64,000 bases of DNA from Geothrix sp. (GCA_019449415.1 JAGRPP010000015.1:154077-218076); one strand, 5' to 3'. Shown: positions 1 to 8,679, counted from the first letter of the stretch. Translations and numbers: made by a program. Notes: a model not told the origin generated them from the sequence alone.

Positions 1-83
1 AGCGGCGGCAATGCCTGGAGGAACTGTCGCCGGACCAGGTGGCCGCGGCGATCGTGCCCAGCCCCAGGCTGCACTGCGATTGA
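1..83 (+). CDS. 3' end of an unidentified gene (partial)
   Basis: An open frame enters from the left edge and stops at TGA 81-83. The visible tail of about 27 residues ends with the residues VPSPRLHCD. The codons are GC-rich like those of the neighbours. The piece is too short to name a family. It converges on the tetrahaem cytochrome gene with only six bases between the two stops. The frame is supported only by its openness, so confidence is modest. Confidence 0.4.
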   Translation, partial: RRQCLEELSPDQVAAAIVPSPRLHCD

Positions 84-89
84 GCATCC

Positions 90-446
90 CTACTTCATAT
101 TGAATTTGAACTTGCCCTGGTGGCATTCGAGGCACTTCACCACGGGGGGCACATGCTGCCGGTGGCACTCGGTGCAGGCGATCTCACCCTCGTGGGAATC
201 GTGGGGATTGGGCTTGGCATCCTTTGTCAGGGCCTTCATGGCCGGATAGTCCCCGTGGCAGGCCATGCAGGACTCCGAAGCCACGGCCTTCTTGGTGGGC
301 TTCTCCTCCTTGTGGCAGTCGAAACAATGGACGCCCGCCTTGGTATGGAGGGGCGTGAGCTTGTGCGTCTTGACCTCCTGGGCCAGCGTGGCCGAGGCCC
401 AGAGGCATCCGAGGAGGAGGGTGGCGAAGAGGTGGGTGCGCGTCAT
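90..446 (-). CDS. small secreted tetrahaem c-type cytochrome
   Basis: The 118-residue protein has a signal peptide (residues 1-22, LA-Q cleavage region) and four CXXCH haem-binding motifs at residues 41-45, 60-64, 91-95 and 105-109. Extra histidines (H28, H34, H40, H82, H85, H98) could be distal ligands for bis-His haems. Size and motif spacing fit the small periplasmic tetrahaem cytochrome / cytochrome c3-like group that shuttles electrons in metal-respiring bacteria; the physiological partner is not shown. I chose ATG 446 because AAGGGA lies about six bases upstream and the signal peptide begins there; the frame stays open further upstream but that part looks non-coding. It is divergent from the PstS-like gene at 738. 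Confidence 0.85.
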   Translation of the reverse strand: MTRTHLFATLLLGCLWASATLAQEVKTHKLTPLHTKAGVHCFDCHKEEKPTKKAVASESCMACHGDYPAMKALTKDAKPNPHDSHEGEIACTECHRQHVPPVVKCLECHQGKFKFNMK

Positions 447-737
447 GGCAGATCCCTTGGGGTCGCTGGATGCGAGAGCCATTCGAAAAGGGGATTCCAT
501 CATCCGAGGGATCGCTTTTCGGGACAGCGGAGATGAAGGTGGATTGGCCTTTTCAGAGGTCCAAGTGATCCAGGTCACCTTTCAGCGGTGGGGGCAGGCG
601 GCCTGGGGGTGGATAGATATTATGACCTATAGGGCATTTATGTTGCACCCTTCTCTTCCATCTGCTCCATCGCAAGTTCAGTGGATCGGAAAGTGTGCAG
701 GCTCCGACCATTCTCAACACCTGATCGAGGGATCCCT

Positions 738-1736
738 ATGGGAACGAACCGCATCCACCTGGCATCGAACCTGATCCTAGCGGCCGGGATGTCCTGCTTC
801 GGATTCTTGCAGGCCCAGTCGGCCCAGACCCGGGCGAAGGTGCCCACCTCCATCCCCCGCTACCAGCCGGCGGCCGCGGTGAAGGGCCCCGTCGATCTCA
901 TTGGCACGGATGCGCTTGCCGACCTTGGCGAAGAGTGGGCCGCCAGTTTCAAGAAGTTCCATCCCGAATCCAACTTGATCTTCCGCCCCAAGCTCACCAA
1001 GGACGCGGCGAAGGAATTCGCCGCGGGGACCTCCCTGCTGATCATCACGGCCCGGGAGTTCACCCAGGATGAGACCAAGGCCTTCCAGACAAAGTTCGGC
1101 TACATGCCCATGCGCATCCCGATTTGTCTGGATTCCAACATCGTGTTCGTGAACAAGAACAACCCGATCACCTCCATCAGCATGGAGCAGCTGGATGCCA
1201 TCTACTCCGCGAACCGGCAGGGGGGCGCCAAGGCCCCCGCGGTGGTGTGGGGGGATCTGGGTCTCAAGGGCGAGTGGGCCAAGCTGCCCATCCATGCCTA
1301 TACCCGGGAAGCGGGGACGGCCACCCGAGTCTCGATCGCCGAGAAGGTCCTGCTCAACGGTGAATTCCGCCCTGGGATCCTGGACCGCAACGATGCCTCC
1401 TCGCTGGCCGAGGCCGTGATGACCGATCAGAGCGGCATTGCCATCGCCACCATGGCGTCCTGGTATTTCGCCAACAAGGTGCTGCCCGTGGTGCCCTACC
1501 GTGGGGAGGACGCCCGGCTCCCGACCCAGGAGAATGTGACCACGAGTCGGTATCCCATGCCCCGCCTCTATTACGCCTACCTGAATCGGGAGCCCGGCAA
1601 GCCCCTGCCGCCCGTCACCAACGAGATCATCCACTTCCTGCTCACCCAGGAAGGGCAGAATGCCGTCGCGGATACGGGCCTGCTGCCCGGCCCGCCGGAA
1701 TTCATCACCATCGCCCTCCGGCGCCTCAGCCGCTAG
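738..1736 (+). CDS. PstS-like periplasmic substrate-binding protein (orphan)
   Basis: The 332-residue protein has a signal peptide of about 28 residues (cleavage near LQAQSAQ) followed by a PBP-like fold of the phosphate-binding PstS type: a GTDALADL start strand, an ITAREFTQDE segment where PstS proteins carry the ligand-contacting IS(R)E-type loop, and a Ser/Gly-rich IAIATMASW region. Family members bind phosphate or other oxyanions for ABC uptake. No pstC, pstA or pstB is nearby, so it may act as a sensor or scavenging lipid-independent binder; the ligand is unknown. ATG 738 is preceded by GAGGGATC. It ends at a strong hairpin shared with cysS. Confidence 0.75.
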   Translation: MGTNRIHLASNLILAAGMSCFGFLQAQSAQTRAKVPTSIPRYQPAAAVKGPVDLIGTDALADLGEEWAASFKKFHPESNLIFRPKLTKDAAKEFAAGTSLLIITAREFTQDETKAFQTKFGYMPMRIPICLDSNIVFVNKNNPITSISMEQLDAIYSANRQGGAKAPAVVWGDLGLKGEWAKLPIHAYTREAGTATRVSIAEKVLLNGEFRPGILDRNDASSLAEAVMTDQSGIAIATMASWYFANKVLPVVPYRGEDARLPTQENVTTSRYPMPRLYYAYLNREPGKPLPPVTNEIIHFLLTQEGQNAVADTGLLPGPPEFITIALRRLSR

Positions 1737-1756
1737 AGGGGCGGGAGCCCCAGCCC

Positions 1757-1784
1757 GAAACGGCCCCGATCCCGGGGCCGTTTC
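1757..1784. terminator. bidirectional hairpin terminator
   Basis: A perfect 12-bp inverted repeat GAAACGGCCCCG / CGGGGCCGTTTC flanks the loop ATCC. It lies between the converging PstS-like gene and cysS and can serve both, with short A/T runs at the stem ends but no long T tract. Confidence 0.7.
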
Positions 1785-1803
1785 ACTGGTGGGAAGACCG
1801 CCT

Positions 1804-3255
1804 TCAACCCCGGCGCCAGCCCACGGTGCCGTCCTTGCGGTCCTCGAGGACGATGCCCAGGGCCTTGAGCTGGTCGCGGACGCGGTCGGCTTCGGGCCAG
1901 TTCTTCGCGGCCTTGGCGGCGCGGCGGGCTTCGATGAGGGTCTCGACCTCGGCGTCCAGGCTCGCCTCCTCGTGGGGCCAGGCGGCGAAGATGGCATCGG
2001 TCTCATCCAGGAAGGCCAGCACGGCATCGCGCTCCTCCCGACCGAGGGCCGCATGGTCGTCGTGGGCGTTGAGGTCGCTGATGAGGGTGAAGATGGCCGC
2101 CAGGGCCTCGGGGGTATTGAGGTCATCGGCCATGGCCGCCCAGAACTGCTCGCGGGCCTGACCGAGACGGACCGCAGGCTCGATGGCCTCGGCCCAGGGG
2201 CCTCCCCCGGGCTGGCCTTCGCCCTCCATGCGCTTGCGGAAGGCCCGGATGCGCTTGAGGGAATTCTCCGCCGCCCGCAGGCCCTCGAAGCTGAAGTTCA
2301 GTACCTTCCGGTAGTGGTTGCTCTGGATGGCGTAGCGCAGGGCGATGGGATCCACGCCCTTGGCGACGAGGTCGCGCAGCGTGAAGAAGTTTCCCAGGCT
2401 CTTGGCCATCTTCTGGCCCTCGACCATGAGGAACTCGCCGTGGACCCAGTGGTTCACCCAGCGGTGACCCAGGCAGCCTTCGCTCTGGGCGATCTCGTTC
2501 TCGTGGTGGGGGAAGATCAGATCCACGCCGCCGCTGTGGATGTCCACGCGCTCGCCCAGCAGCTCTAGGCCCATGGCCGAGCACTCGATGTGCCAGCCGG
2601 GCCGTCCGGGGCCCCAGGGGCTGTCCCACCAGGGTTCGCCGGGCTTGGCCGCTTTCCACAGCACGAAGTCGGTAACGGAATCGCGCTCGTATTCGTCGGC
2701 GTCCACGGAGGCGCCCGCCTGCATGCCCTCGCGGTCCAGGTGCGCCAGACAGCCGTACTGGGGTAGCCCGGCGATGCGGTAGTAGACGCTGCCTTCCCTG
2801 GGGTAGGCCAGGCCCTTGGCTTCAAGGGCCTGCACCAGCCCGATCATCTGCGGGATGTAGGCCGTGGCCCGGGGCAGGAAATCCGCCTTCTGGACCTGCA
2901 AGGTCTCCAGGTCCTCGAGGAAGATCCCGGTGAAGCGATCCGTGAGGGCCTTCATGGCCTCATGCCGGGCCTCGTTGGAAGCATCGGCGGGCAGGGTGCC
3001 CTGGGAATCCCGGATGATCTTGTCCTCGACATCCGTGATGTTCATGCAGTGCCGGACTTCGTGACCTGCGGCCTGGAAGGTCCGCTTGAGGAGATCCTGG
3101 AACAGGAAGGTCCTCAGGTTCCCGATGTGGGCGAAGTTGTAGACGGTGGGCCCACAGGTATACAAAGAGACCGTGCCGGGCACCACGGGCACCACGGGCT
3201 CGATCCTTCGTGTCAGGGTATTGAACAGGGAGATCTGCCGACGCATCTTCTTCAT
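1804..3255 (-). CDS. cysS: cysteinyl-tRNA synthetase
   Basis: The 483-residue class I synthetase charges tRNA-Cys with cysteine in the cytoplasm. Visible hallmarks are CGPTVYNFAHIGNLRTF near residue 34 (HIGH motif in the usual HIGN form, with the first zinc cysteine), WHIECSAMG around residue 215, the GGVDLIFPHHENEIAQSE zinc-ligand segment, and KMAKSLGNFF (KMSKS). The C-terminal DALR-type anticodon region is present and length is normal for the family. ATG 3255 is used; a second ATG at 3246 is preceded directly by purines and is less likely. It is transcribed convergently with the PstS-like gene and divergently from the GAF gene. Confidence 0.97.
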   Translation of the reverse strand: MKKMRRQISLFNTLTRRIEPVVPVVPGTVSLYTCGPTVYNFAHIGNLRTFLFQDLLKRTFQAAGHEVRHCMNITDVEDKIIRDSQGTLPADASNEARHEAMKALTDRFTGIFLEDLETLQVQKADFLPRATAYIPQMIGLVQALEAKGLAYPREGSVYYRIAGLPQYGCLAHLDREGMQAGASVDADEYERDSVTDFVLWKAAKPGEPWWDSPWGPGRPGWHIECSAMGLELLGERVDIHSGGVDLIFPHHENEIAQSEGCLGHRWVNHWVHGEFLMVEGQKMAKSLGNFFTLRDLVAKGVDPIALRYAIQSNHYRKVLNFSFEGLRAAENSLKRIRAFRKRMEGEGQPGGGPWAEAIEPAVRLGQAREQFWAAMADDLNTPEALAAIFTLISDLNAHDDHAALGREERDAVLAFLDETDAIFAAWPHEEASLDAEVETLIEARRAAKAAKNWPEADRVRDQLKALGIVLEDRKDGTVGWRRG

Positions 3256-3307
3256 GGTTCTAGGTAACCATCATTGGCCGTCGCGCCATAGCCCCTCAGG
3301 GTTCCAG

Positions 3308-3937
3308 ATGAGTCTCTTCAGCGGAAAATCCAAGGACGATGCGCTGGCCGAACGGGAGGGCAGGGTGGCCCAGCTGGAGCGCGAGCTCCAGGCCCTCCAG
3401 GGGCGGCTGGACAGCACCGAGGAGTTGGTGCGCCACCTGGACGAGGATCGGGACCTTCTCCTGGGGGCCCTGGAGCGCCTGCGGCCAGGGTTGACCCCCC
3501 TGGAGCTCAGCGAGGCCCTCCTGGAAGTCTGCTTCAAGCCCCTGGGGCTGGCCTGCTTCTATGTGGCCCTGGCGGACTGGGAGGGTGATCAGCTGAATTT
3601 CGTGCTCTATCACGAGGGAGGGCGGGCCCGGCAGCACCCCTCCCGGCGTCTGTCGGACCGGGCCGGGCTCTCCGAGCGGGTCCTCGCCAACCGGCGGTCG
3701 GTCTACATCCGCACCTTGGAGGAAGGCACGGCCGCCGGCAGCCTGCTCACGCCCGCGGAGCAGGCCACGGGCCTCATCCCCCATTCCTGGTACGGCGTGC
3801 CCCTGGGCTGGGGGCCCCGGCCGGCGGGCCTGGTGAGCTTCCAGAGCTTCCAGACGGATGCCTTCAGCGACAGTCGGCGCCGGGTCATGGAGGCCCTGGC
3901 GGCCCTGCTGTCCACCTGTCTCGATCAGGGCCGCTGA
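3308..3937 (+). CDS. coiled-coil GAF-domain protein
   Basis: The 209-residue soluble protein starts with a charged heptad-rich coiled coil (about residues 8-60, Glu/Leu/Arg rich) and continues with a GAF-like sensory fold (about 70-205; FYVALADWEGDQLNF, then YGVPLGWGPRPAGLVSFQS). No output domain is attached. GAF domains bind small ligands or act in dimer signalling; the ligand here is unknown. ATG 3308 begins just downstream of the cysS divergent region. Its last 13 bases overlap the 3' end of the convergent thioesterase gene. Confidence 0.65.
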   Translation: MSLFSGKSKDDALAEREGRVAQLERELQALQGRLDSTEELVRHLDEDRDLLLGALERLRPGLTPLELSEALLEVCFKPLGLACFYVALADWEGDQLNFVLYHEGGRARQHPSRRLSDRAGLSERVLANRRSVYIRTLEEGTAAGSLLTPAEQATGLIPHSWYGVPLGWGPRPAGLVSFQSFQTDAFSDSRRRVMEALAALLSTCLDQGR

Positions 3938-4317
3938 ATCAGGGCCAGCAGGTCGTCGGGGAGCACCCGGGCGCGATTGTCGGAGCCCGCCACCAGGTGG
4001 ATGCTCTCGCCCTCGGCCAGCAGGACCCCGTCCCGCTCGATGCGGTACCCGAACACGATGCGGCGGCGCCCGGTTTCCCGGAGGAAGGTCCGCACCTGCA
4101 CCAGCTCGTCGTACCGGGCCGGCGCGCGGAACCGCACCCGGATCTCGTTCACCACCAGCCGCACGCCGCGAGCTTCCCATTCGGCGTAGCTCTGGCCAAG
4201 CTCGCGCAGGAAGTCGCTGCGCCCCAGTTCCATCCACACCGGATAGGTGGCGTGGTGGACGATGCCCATGGCATCGGTCTCGGCATAGCGCACGCGGAGT
4301 TCGGTCAGGGATTCCAT
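3925..4317 (-). CDS. YbgC-type acyl-CoA thioesterase (4HBT hot-dog fold)
   Basis: The 130-residue protein matches the 4-hydroxybenzoyl-CoA thioesterase family: RVRYAETDAMGIVHHATYPVWME near the N-terminus carries the catalytic Asp in the YxETDAMGIVHH motif, followed by the RVRFRAPARYDE strand and RIVFGYRIERDG. Family members hydrolyse short or hydroxy-acyl-CoA esters; YbgC itself associates with the Tol-Pal region, which is not seen here. A TAGGCT hexamer sits six bases before ATG 4317, suggesting a leaderless transcript. It overlaps the GAF gene tail by 13 bp in a convergent arrangement. Confidence 0.85.
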   Translation of the reverse strand: MESLTELRVRYAETDAMGIVHHATYPVWMELGRSDFLRELGQSYAEWEARGVRLVVNEIRVRFRAPARYDELVQVRTFLRETGRRRIVFGYRIERDGVLLAEGESIHLVAGSDNRARVLPDDLLALIQRP

Positions 4318-4323
4318 GGCTCC

Positions 4324-4329
4324 AGCCTA
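4324..4329 (-). promoter_or_regulatory. -10-like TAGGCT, leaderless start of thioesterase gene
   Basis: On the minus strand TAGGCT is followed by six bases and then ATG 4317, which would place the transcription start at or next to the start codon. One of a recurrent set in this window; no convincing -35 hexamer is visible. Confidence 0.5.
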
Positions 4330-4336
4330 CACAAAG

Positions 4337-4358
4337 AAGCCCCGCCGGAGCGGGGCTT
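4337..4358 (-). terminator. hairpin terminator of the secreted-protein gene
   Basis: A perfect 9-bp stem AAGCCCCGC / GCGGGGCTT with loop CGGA lies 26 bases after the stop of the minus-strand gene at 4384. On the minus strand the stem is followed by CTTTGTGT, a T-rich run. Confidence 0.7.
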
Positions 4359-4383
4359 GAAGTAGCACGGACCGGGCTCCCGG

Positions 4384-4734
4384 TTACTCGACGGTGACGC
4401 GGACGTGATCGCCCTTATCCGTGGTGATTTCCAGGAGCAGGTCGCCGGCCTTGGCGTCGGACAGCAGCTTCTGGAGCTGTTCGGGTTTCATGCCCTTCCT
4501 GGTCTCGCCGTTGACCTTGATCTCGCCTTCGCCGGCCATGTCGAGGACGCCCTTGGCCAGGCTGATGGGCATGCGGATGTGGACTTCCGTGGGACCGTCC
4601 ACGCCCTTCTGCTTGTGGTGGTGCTGCATCATCGTTTTGGAGACGATGTCCACCTTGATGAACCGCGCGCTCTGCGCGGCCAGAGGAAGGCTGAGGCTGG
4701 CCGCCAGGGCCAGCGGAATCATGATGGCGCGCAT
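4384..4734 (-). CDS. hypothetical secreted protein
   Basis: The 116-residue product has a signal peptide (residues 1-21, LPLAAQS) and a mature part with a His-rich HHHKQ patch, repeated methionines and a charged C-terminus ending KGDHVRVTVE. I do not recognise the family; the text resembles short bacterial secreted proteins with a predicted beta-rich fold. ATG 4734 is preceded by AAGGAGGCCGCCC, a good ribosome-binding site. It is a single-gene unit bounded by a hairpin terminator downstream. Confidence 0.6.
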   Translation of the reverse strand: MRAIMIPLALAASLSLPLAAQSARFIKVDIVSKTMMQHHHKQKGVDGPTEVHIRMPISLAKGVLDMAGEGEIKVNGETRKGMKPEQLQKLLSDAKAGDLLLEITTDKGDHVRVTVE

Positions 4735-4901
4735 GGGCGGCCTCCTTGGTGGGGATGGGGTTCGGCACTTGCCGGTCGCATGGGATTACGGACCGCCATC
4801 CTGGAGGATTAGCCTGGGTATCCTGAGGGGTCGGAACGAATTCCCGGTTGCCGCCATCCAAACCCCATGCGGCCTGGCCGCCCCTTTCCCGGAGTCCCAG
4901 C

Positions 4902-5309
4902 ATGAAGTCCCTCGCCGCCCTCCTGCTCATCGCCGCGCCCCTGGTGGCCCAGGGACCCGTGAAGTGGGAGCACGACTACCAGGCTGCCCTTAAGCGCGCC
5001 AAGGCCGAAAAGAAGGTCATCTTCATGGACCTCTGGGCCGAGTGGTGTGGGCCTTGCCAGCACCTGCAGAAGAATGTCTTCCCCAGCGCCGAGGGCGCCG
5101 CGGCCCTGGCCAAGGTCGTGCCCTACTCGGCCCTGGTGCAGAAGCGGGATGGGACCCCCCTTCCTGAGGGCACCAAGCTGGCCGACCAGTTCAAGCTGAG
5201 CGCCTTCCCGACCCTCGTCATCCTCGACGCGAACGGCAAGGAGATCCGCCGGCAGGTCGGCGCCTTCCGCACCGGCACCGAGTTCGCCGCCTGGCTGGGC
5301 AGCAAGTAG
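4902..5309 (+). CDS. secreted thioredoxin-fold protein
   Basis: The 135-residue protein has a signal peptide (1-17, ending VAQG) and a thioredoxin fold with the active site WCGPC (Cys49 and Cys52) and the cis-proline segment SAFPTLVIL near residue 105. This resembles periplasmic DsbD-gamma-like or thioredoxin_7-type disulfide reductases; the partner is unknown. The start at ATG 4902 is set by the upstream GGAG and by the signal peptide. A hairpin terminator follows directly, so it is a single-gene unit. Confidence 0.85.
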   Translation: MKSLAALLLIAAPLVAQGPVKWEHDYQAALKRAKAEKKVIFMDLWAEWCGPCQHLQKNVFPSAEGAAALAKVVPYSALVQKRDGTPLPEGTKLADQFKLSAFPTLVILDANGKEIRRQVGAFRTGTEFAAWLGSK

Positions 5310-5337
5310 CTGACAGCCTTCGGTATCGACCTAAAAT

Positions 5338-5364
5338 AAGGCGGCCACCCGGCTGCCTTTTTTT
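5338..5364 (+). terminator. intrinsic terminator after the thioredoxin gene
   Basis: AAGGCGGC pairs with GCTGCCTT (one G-T wobble) around a 6-base loop and runs into a seven-T tract at 5358-5364. It ends the thioredoxin transcript just before the converging Bat-type operon. Confidence 0.8.
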
Positions 5365-5372
5365 GAGGCCGC

Positions 5373-6893
5373 TTAGATGTCCTTTACTCCGCCTGCTGAC
5401 TTCGGCGGCTTGGGCAGGCGCTGCTTGAGCCCCTCCAGTTCGTCCTGCTGGGCACCCATGCTGGGGCGGGGCGGGGGCGGCGGGGGCGGTTTCTTGGGAT
5501 CGGGCGGCGGCGGGGGCGTGGCATCCCGCACGAGGGTCTGCAGATCGTGGATGGCCTCCCGCTGACCCGGTTGTTCCAGGAGCAGCCGTTCCAGCAGGGC
5601 GCGGGCCTCAGCGGGGCGCTGGGCGTCGAGGTGTGCCCGCGCCGCCAGCAGCAGGGCCGGTGCCCGCCAAGCAGGAACCGGGCGCGGGGCACCCTGGCCC
5701 ACCAGGGGCGAGAGGGCTTTCAGGGCATCCTCGGGGAAGCCGGTCCGCAGGTCGATCTGAGCGGCCAGGAGGACATGGGCGGGTTTGGCGTCTGAGGGGC
5801 GCCAGTGCCGGGCCCCGGGCAGGTCGCCCCCTTCGATGGCCCGCTGGGCCAGCCAGGCTTTCACGCTGGGCGGGGCCCAGAGCCGTCTCGGAGGGTTCTG
5901 GGCACGCAGGGTGGGGGTGGCCAGGGCCAGAGCCAGGAGGAGGATGGGGCGCCAGCGGGCCATGGGCTTTCCGGCGAAGGCCAGCCAGAGGGCCAGACCG
6001 GCCAGGGCCAACCAGGCCCCGGCCTCGGGATGGGCTGGCTGGAGGGAACGCCGGGCCGGCAGGGGCAGCTTCCCCGCGGCCAGGGACTGAAGTCCCGCGG
6101 CGGCGGTTTCGCCATCCTTGAATACCTGGCCGCCCGTGGCCTGGGCGAGGCGGGCGAGGAAGTCGGGATGGGCGGTGCTGACCGCAGGCTCGGCACTGGG
6201 GACTGCGGCTGGAGCGCCGATTCGGGGCGGCACCGCATGGGGCTGGCCATCTCCGAAGGCCAGCACGCAGATGGGCAACCGGGCCTTTTTGAGCGCCTCG
6301 ACAGCTCTGGACAGGGCTTCCTCCGGCGCCTCCCAGGTCTCCTCGCCATCGCTGAGCAGCAGGATCACGGCGGGGGTGTCCCGGTCCGCCTGGGCGGCGA
6401 CCTGGGGCAGACCCCGACCCAGGCTCGTGCCGGGGGATCCCGTGTCACCGGGGGCCACTGCGCGAAGGGCTTCCCTGAGGAGGGTCCGGTCCTCGCCCGG
6501 GGGCTGGACGGGGATGGCGTCACCCGTGAGCAGGTCCAGGCCCCAGCGGATGCCGGGCTGGGGGTGGGACCAGATGCGATCCAGGGCCGTGACGGCAGCA
6601 TCCCACCGGGTCCGTCCCTCCGCATCGGGTGCGGCCATCGACCGGCTGGCGTCCAGCACCACATGGACCGTGAGCCGCGGGAACTCCGGCAGGCCCCAGC
6701 GGGGCTCTGCCAGGCCGAGGCCCAGGCCGGCCAGGATCAAGGCCAGGCCCAGTCCCTGCCAGAGTGGCCGTTGGCCCACGACTTGTACGCCCAGGCCCGG
6801 CTGCAGGTGGGCGCGGAGGGCGAGCCCCAGCACCAGCAGGATCGCGAGGCCGAAGGGCACCAGAAGGCCCGGGTGGGTGAAGGGCAGGTTCAT
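5373..6893 (-). CDS. BatB-like VWA protein with TPR and proline-rich tail
   Basis: The 506-residue membrane protein starts with two hydrophobic segments (about 9-27 and 46-62), then a von Willebrand A domain with the MIDAS motif DASRS (D81, S83, S85) and a later LLLSDGEE strand. A third membrane segment near residue 315-345 is followed by TPR-like helices (about 375-455) and a proline-rich tail (PPPPDPKKPPPP). This combines BatB (VWA) with BatC (TPR) features of aerotolerance-type operons; the biochemical role is not established. ATG 6893 overlaps the upstream batA-like stop by four bases, indicating translational coupling. Last gene of the operon. Confidence 0.75.
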   Translation of the reverse strand: MNLPFTHPGLLVPFGLAILLVLGLALRAHLQPGLGVQVVGQRPLWQGLGLALILAGLGLGLAEPRWGLPEFPRLTVHVVLDASRSMAAPDAEGRTRWDAAVTALDRIWSHPQPGIRWGLDLLTGDAIPVQPPGEDRTLLREALRAVAPGDTGSPGTSLGRGLPQVAAQADRDTPAVILLLSDGEETWEAPEEALSRAVEALKKARLPICVLAFGDGQPHAVPPRIGAPAAVPSAEPAVSTAHPDFLARLAQATGGQVFKDGETAAAGLQSLAAGKLPLPARRSLQPAHPEAGAWLALAGLALWLAFAGKPMARWRPILLLALALATPTLRAQNPPRRLWAPPSVKAWLAQRAIEGGDLPGARHWRPSDAKPAHVLLAAQIDLRTGFPEDALKALSPLVGQGAPRPVPAWRAPALLLAARAHLDAQRPAEARALLERLLLEQPGQREAIHDLQTLVRDATPPPPPDPKKPPPPPPPRPSMGAQQDELEGLKQRLPKPPKSAGGVKDI

Positions 6894-7846
6894 GGTCCCA
6901 CCACCCAGGCGGGCCGAGGGCGGCCCCGTTTGAAGGCGAGGTCGAGGGCCAGCGGAAGGGTCAGCAGGGCGGCGGCCAGCAGGCACCAGCGGGCCAGGGG
7001 CTGGCCCTCGGTGGGCGGATCGACGGGCAGGAGGGTCTTCTCCAACTGATCCACCGCGGCCAGGCTGCGGGCGAGTCCGCCCGGATCCTCGGCGCTGAAG
7101 GACTCCCCGCCCGTGAGGTGGGCGATCTCCTTGAGCGTGGCGTGGTCCACCTCCACGCGAAGGCGCGCGAAGCCCCCGCCTTCCAGGGGCACCAGGCTCT
7201 CACCGTCGGTGCCCAGGGCCACCGTGTGGATGCGGATGCCATTGCGGTGGGCTTCCTCCGCCGCCTCCTGGGGCGTGACCCGACCACGGTTCTGGACGCC
7301 GTCGGTGATGAGCAGGATGACCCGGCTCCGGGCGGGGCTGTCCTCCAGGCGGCGCACGGCGGTCATGAGGGCCGAACCGATGGCCGTGCCGTCGTCCCGG
7401 CTGTCGAGGTCGAGCCGGGCCAGCATCCGCAGCAGACGCGTGTGATCGGAGGTGAGAGGACTGAGGGTCACCGGGTGCGCGCTGAAGAGCACCAGGGCGA
7501 AGCGGTCCTCGGGGCGCCGCAGGACGAACTGGGCGAGGGTGCGGCGGGCCGCGTGCCAGCGATCCTCCTCCGGCCGGTCGAGGATCTGCATGCTGCTGCT
7601 GCCGTCGAGCACCACCGCGAAATCCACCACGGGCGCCACGCCGTGCAGGGGGCGCCGCCATTCGGGACCGGCCGCGGCCAAGCCCAGGGCCAGGGCCACC
7701 AGCGGGGGCAGCCAGTGGGAACTGAGCCGCGCCAGGCGGCCCGAGGGGCGCGAGGCGGGGATGCCCCAGCGGTACACCACGCGCCAGGCCCAGATCACCA
7801 GGGGCACGGCCACCAGCAGCAGCAGGGGATGGCGCAGGCCGATCAT
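6890..7846 (-). CDS. BatA-like VWA membrane protein
   Basis: The 318-residue protein has N-terminal membrane segments (about 6-24 and 45-60), a von Willebrand A domain with MIDAS motif DGSSS (D81, S83, S85), a LLITDGVQNRG strand and a DGTAIGSAL metal-site loop, and a C-terminal membrane segment around 285-305. This is the BatA layout: a periplasm-facing or cytoplasmic VWA flanked by helices. ATG 7846 overlaps the stop of the preceding gene and its own stop overlaps the next start (ATGA both times), so the four genes are tightly coupled. Confidence 0.8.
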   Translation of the reverse strand: MIGLRHPLLLLVAVPLVIWAWRVVYRWGIPASRPSGRLARLSSHWLPPLVALALGLAAAGPEWRRPLHGVAPVVDFAVVLDGSSSMQILDRPEEDRWHAARRTLAQFVLRRPEDRFALVLFSAHPVTLSPLTSDHTRLLRMLARLDLDSRDDGTAIGSALMTAVRRLEDSPARSRVILLITDGVQNRGRVTPQEAAEEAHRNGIRIHTVALGTDGESLVPLEGGGFARLRVEVDHATLKEIAHLTGGESFSAEDPGGLARSLAAVDQLEKTLLPVDPPTEGQPLARWCLLAAALLTLPLALDLAFKRGRPRPAWVVGP

Positions 7847-8622
7847 GCGCCGTCCTTTCCACCGCGGCGGGCGTCCAGGGCGGCCAGCAGGGGGTCGGAG
7901 GCGGGGAAGGGCGGCTCCGTGCGGCCGAAGCGCGCCGCGTCGAGGCTCTTCGCCCACTGATCCCAGGGGCCGAGGTTGCGGGCCTGGAACTCCGCGGGCC
8001 CCCAGGCCCGGGCACTCTCCCCGAAGCGGGCGGCCAGCAGGTCCCGACCCAGGCCATGGGCGGCATCCAGGGTCGTCCGGTCCTTGTCCACGGGTGGCCA
8101 CTGGCGCCGGAAACCGTGGGCCGCGTGGCGGAGACGCCGCTGGCCGGAACCTTGGCGCCAATGACGGATGCCCCAGGCCAGGAGGGCCAGGGGCGGCAGC
8201 AGCAGCAGGGAGGCCCAGGCCCAGGGGAAGGGGATGGCCGGTAGGCGGTCGTCATTGCCGCCGCCGAACCCCACCCAGGGGCCTCCGTAGGGGATGGTGC
8301 GCGGCACCTCCAGGCGCAGCTCCGGGCTCCGCTGTCCGTTGCCCAGATCCAGGGCGGGAACCACCGCCGGACCCGGCTCCAGGGCCTGCACCTGAAACCG
8401 CCAGCCCCGGCCATCCGGGAGCGGTTCCATGGCGCGCAGGCGCAGCGGGCCCAGGCGGTCTTCTACCGTGGGGCGTGGCAGGGCGGGCCGGGTGGGATCC
8501 TCCTCCCGCAGCTCCAGCACTTGCAGTTCGCCCAGGTTCAGCTGGGCCGGCGCTTTCCACACGGGCGCGGCTCCGGCCGCCAAACCCACCGACATCAGGA
8601 ATGCTGCCCTTCTTTTTCTCAT
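7843..8622 (-). CDS. membrane protein of the Bat-type operon, function unknown
   Basis: From ATG 8622 the product has 259 residues: a signal-peptide-like start (MRKRRAAFLMSVG), a periplasmic beta-rich region to about residue 135, one membrane helix near 140-160 (ASLLLLPPLALLAWG), and a soluble C-terminal region of about 95 residues. Its place between DUF58 and VWA genes matches the DUF4381/oxygen-tolerance accessory slot, but the sequence is not clearly that family. An alternative start at 8676, three bases after the DUF58 stop, would add 18 Arg-rich residues before the hydrophobic stretch; I prefer 8622 because of the signal peptide. Confidence 0.6.
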   Translation of the reverse strand: MRKRRAAFLMSVGLAAGAAPVWKAPAQLNLGELQVLELREEDPTRPALPRPTVEDRLGPLRLRAMEPLPDGRGWRFQVQALEPGPAVVPALDLGNGQRSPELRLEVPRTIPYGGPWVGFGGGNDDRLPAIPFPWAWASLLLLPPLALLAWGIRHWRQGSGQRRLRHAAHGFRRQWPPVDKDRTTLDAAHGLGRDLLAARFGESARAWGPAEFQARNLGPWDQWAKSLDAARFGRTEPPFPASDPLLAALDARRGGKDGA

Positions 8623-8679
8623 ACTCGGAATCCGCGTGCGGATGCCGAGCCAGGGGCGATGGACAGGGCCACCCATTGC

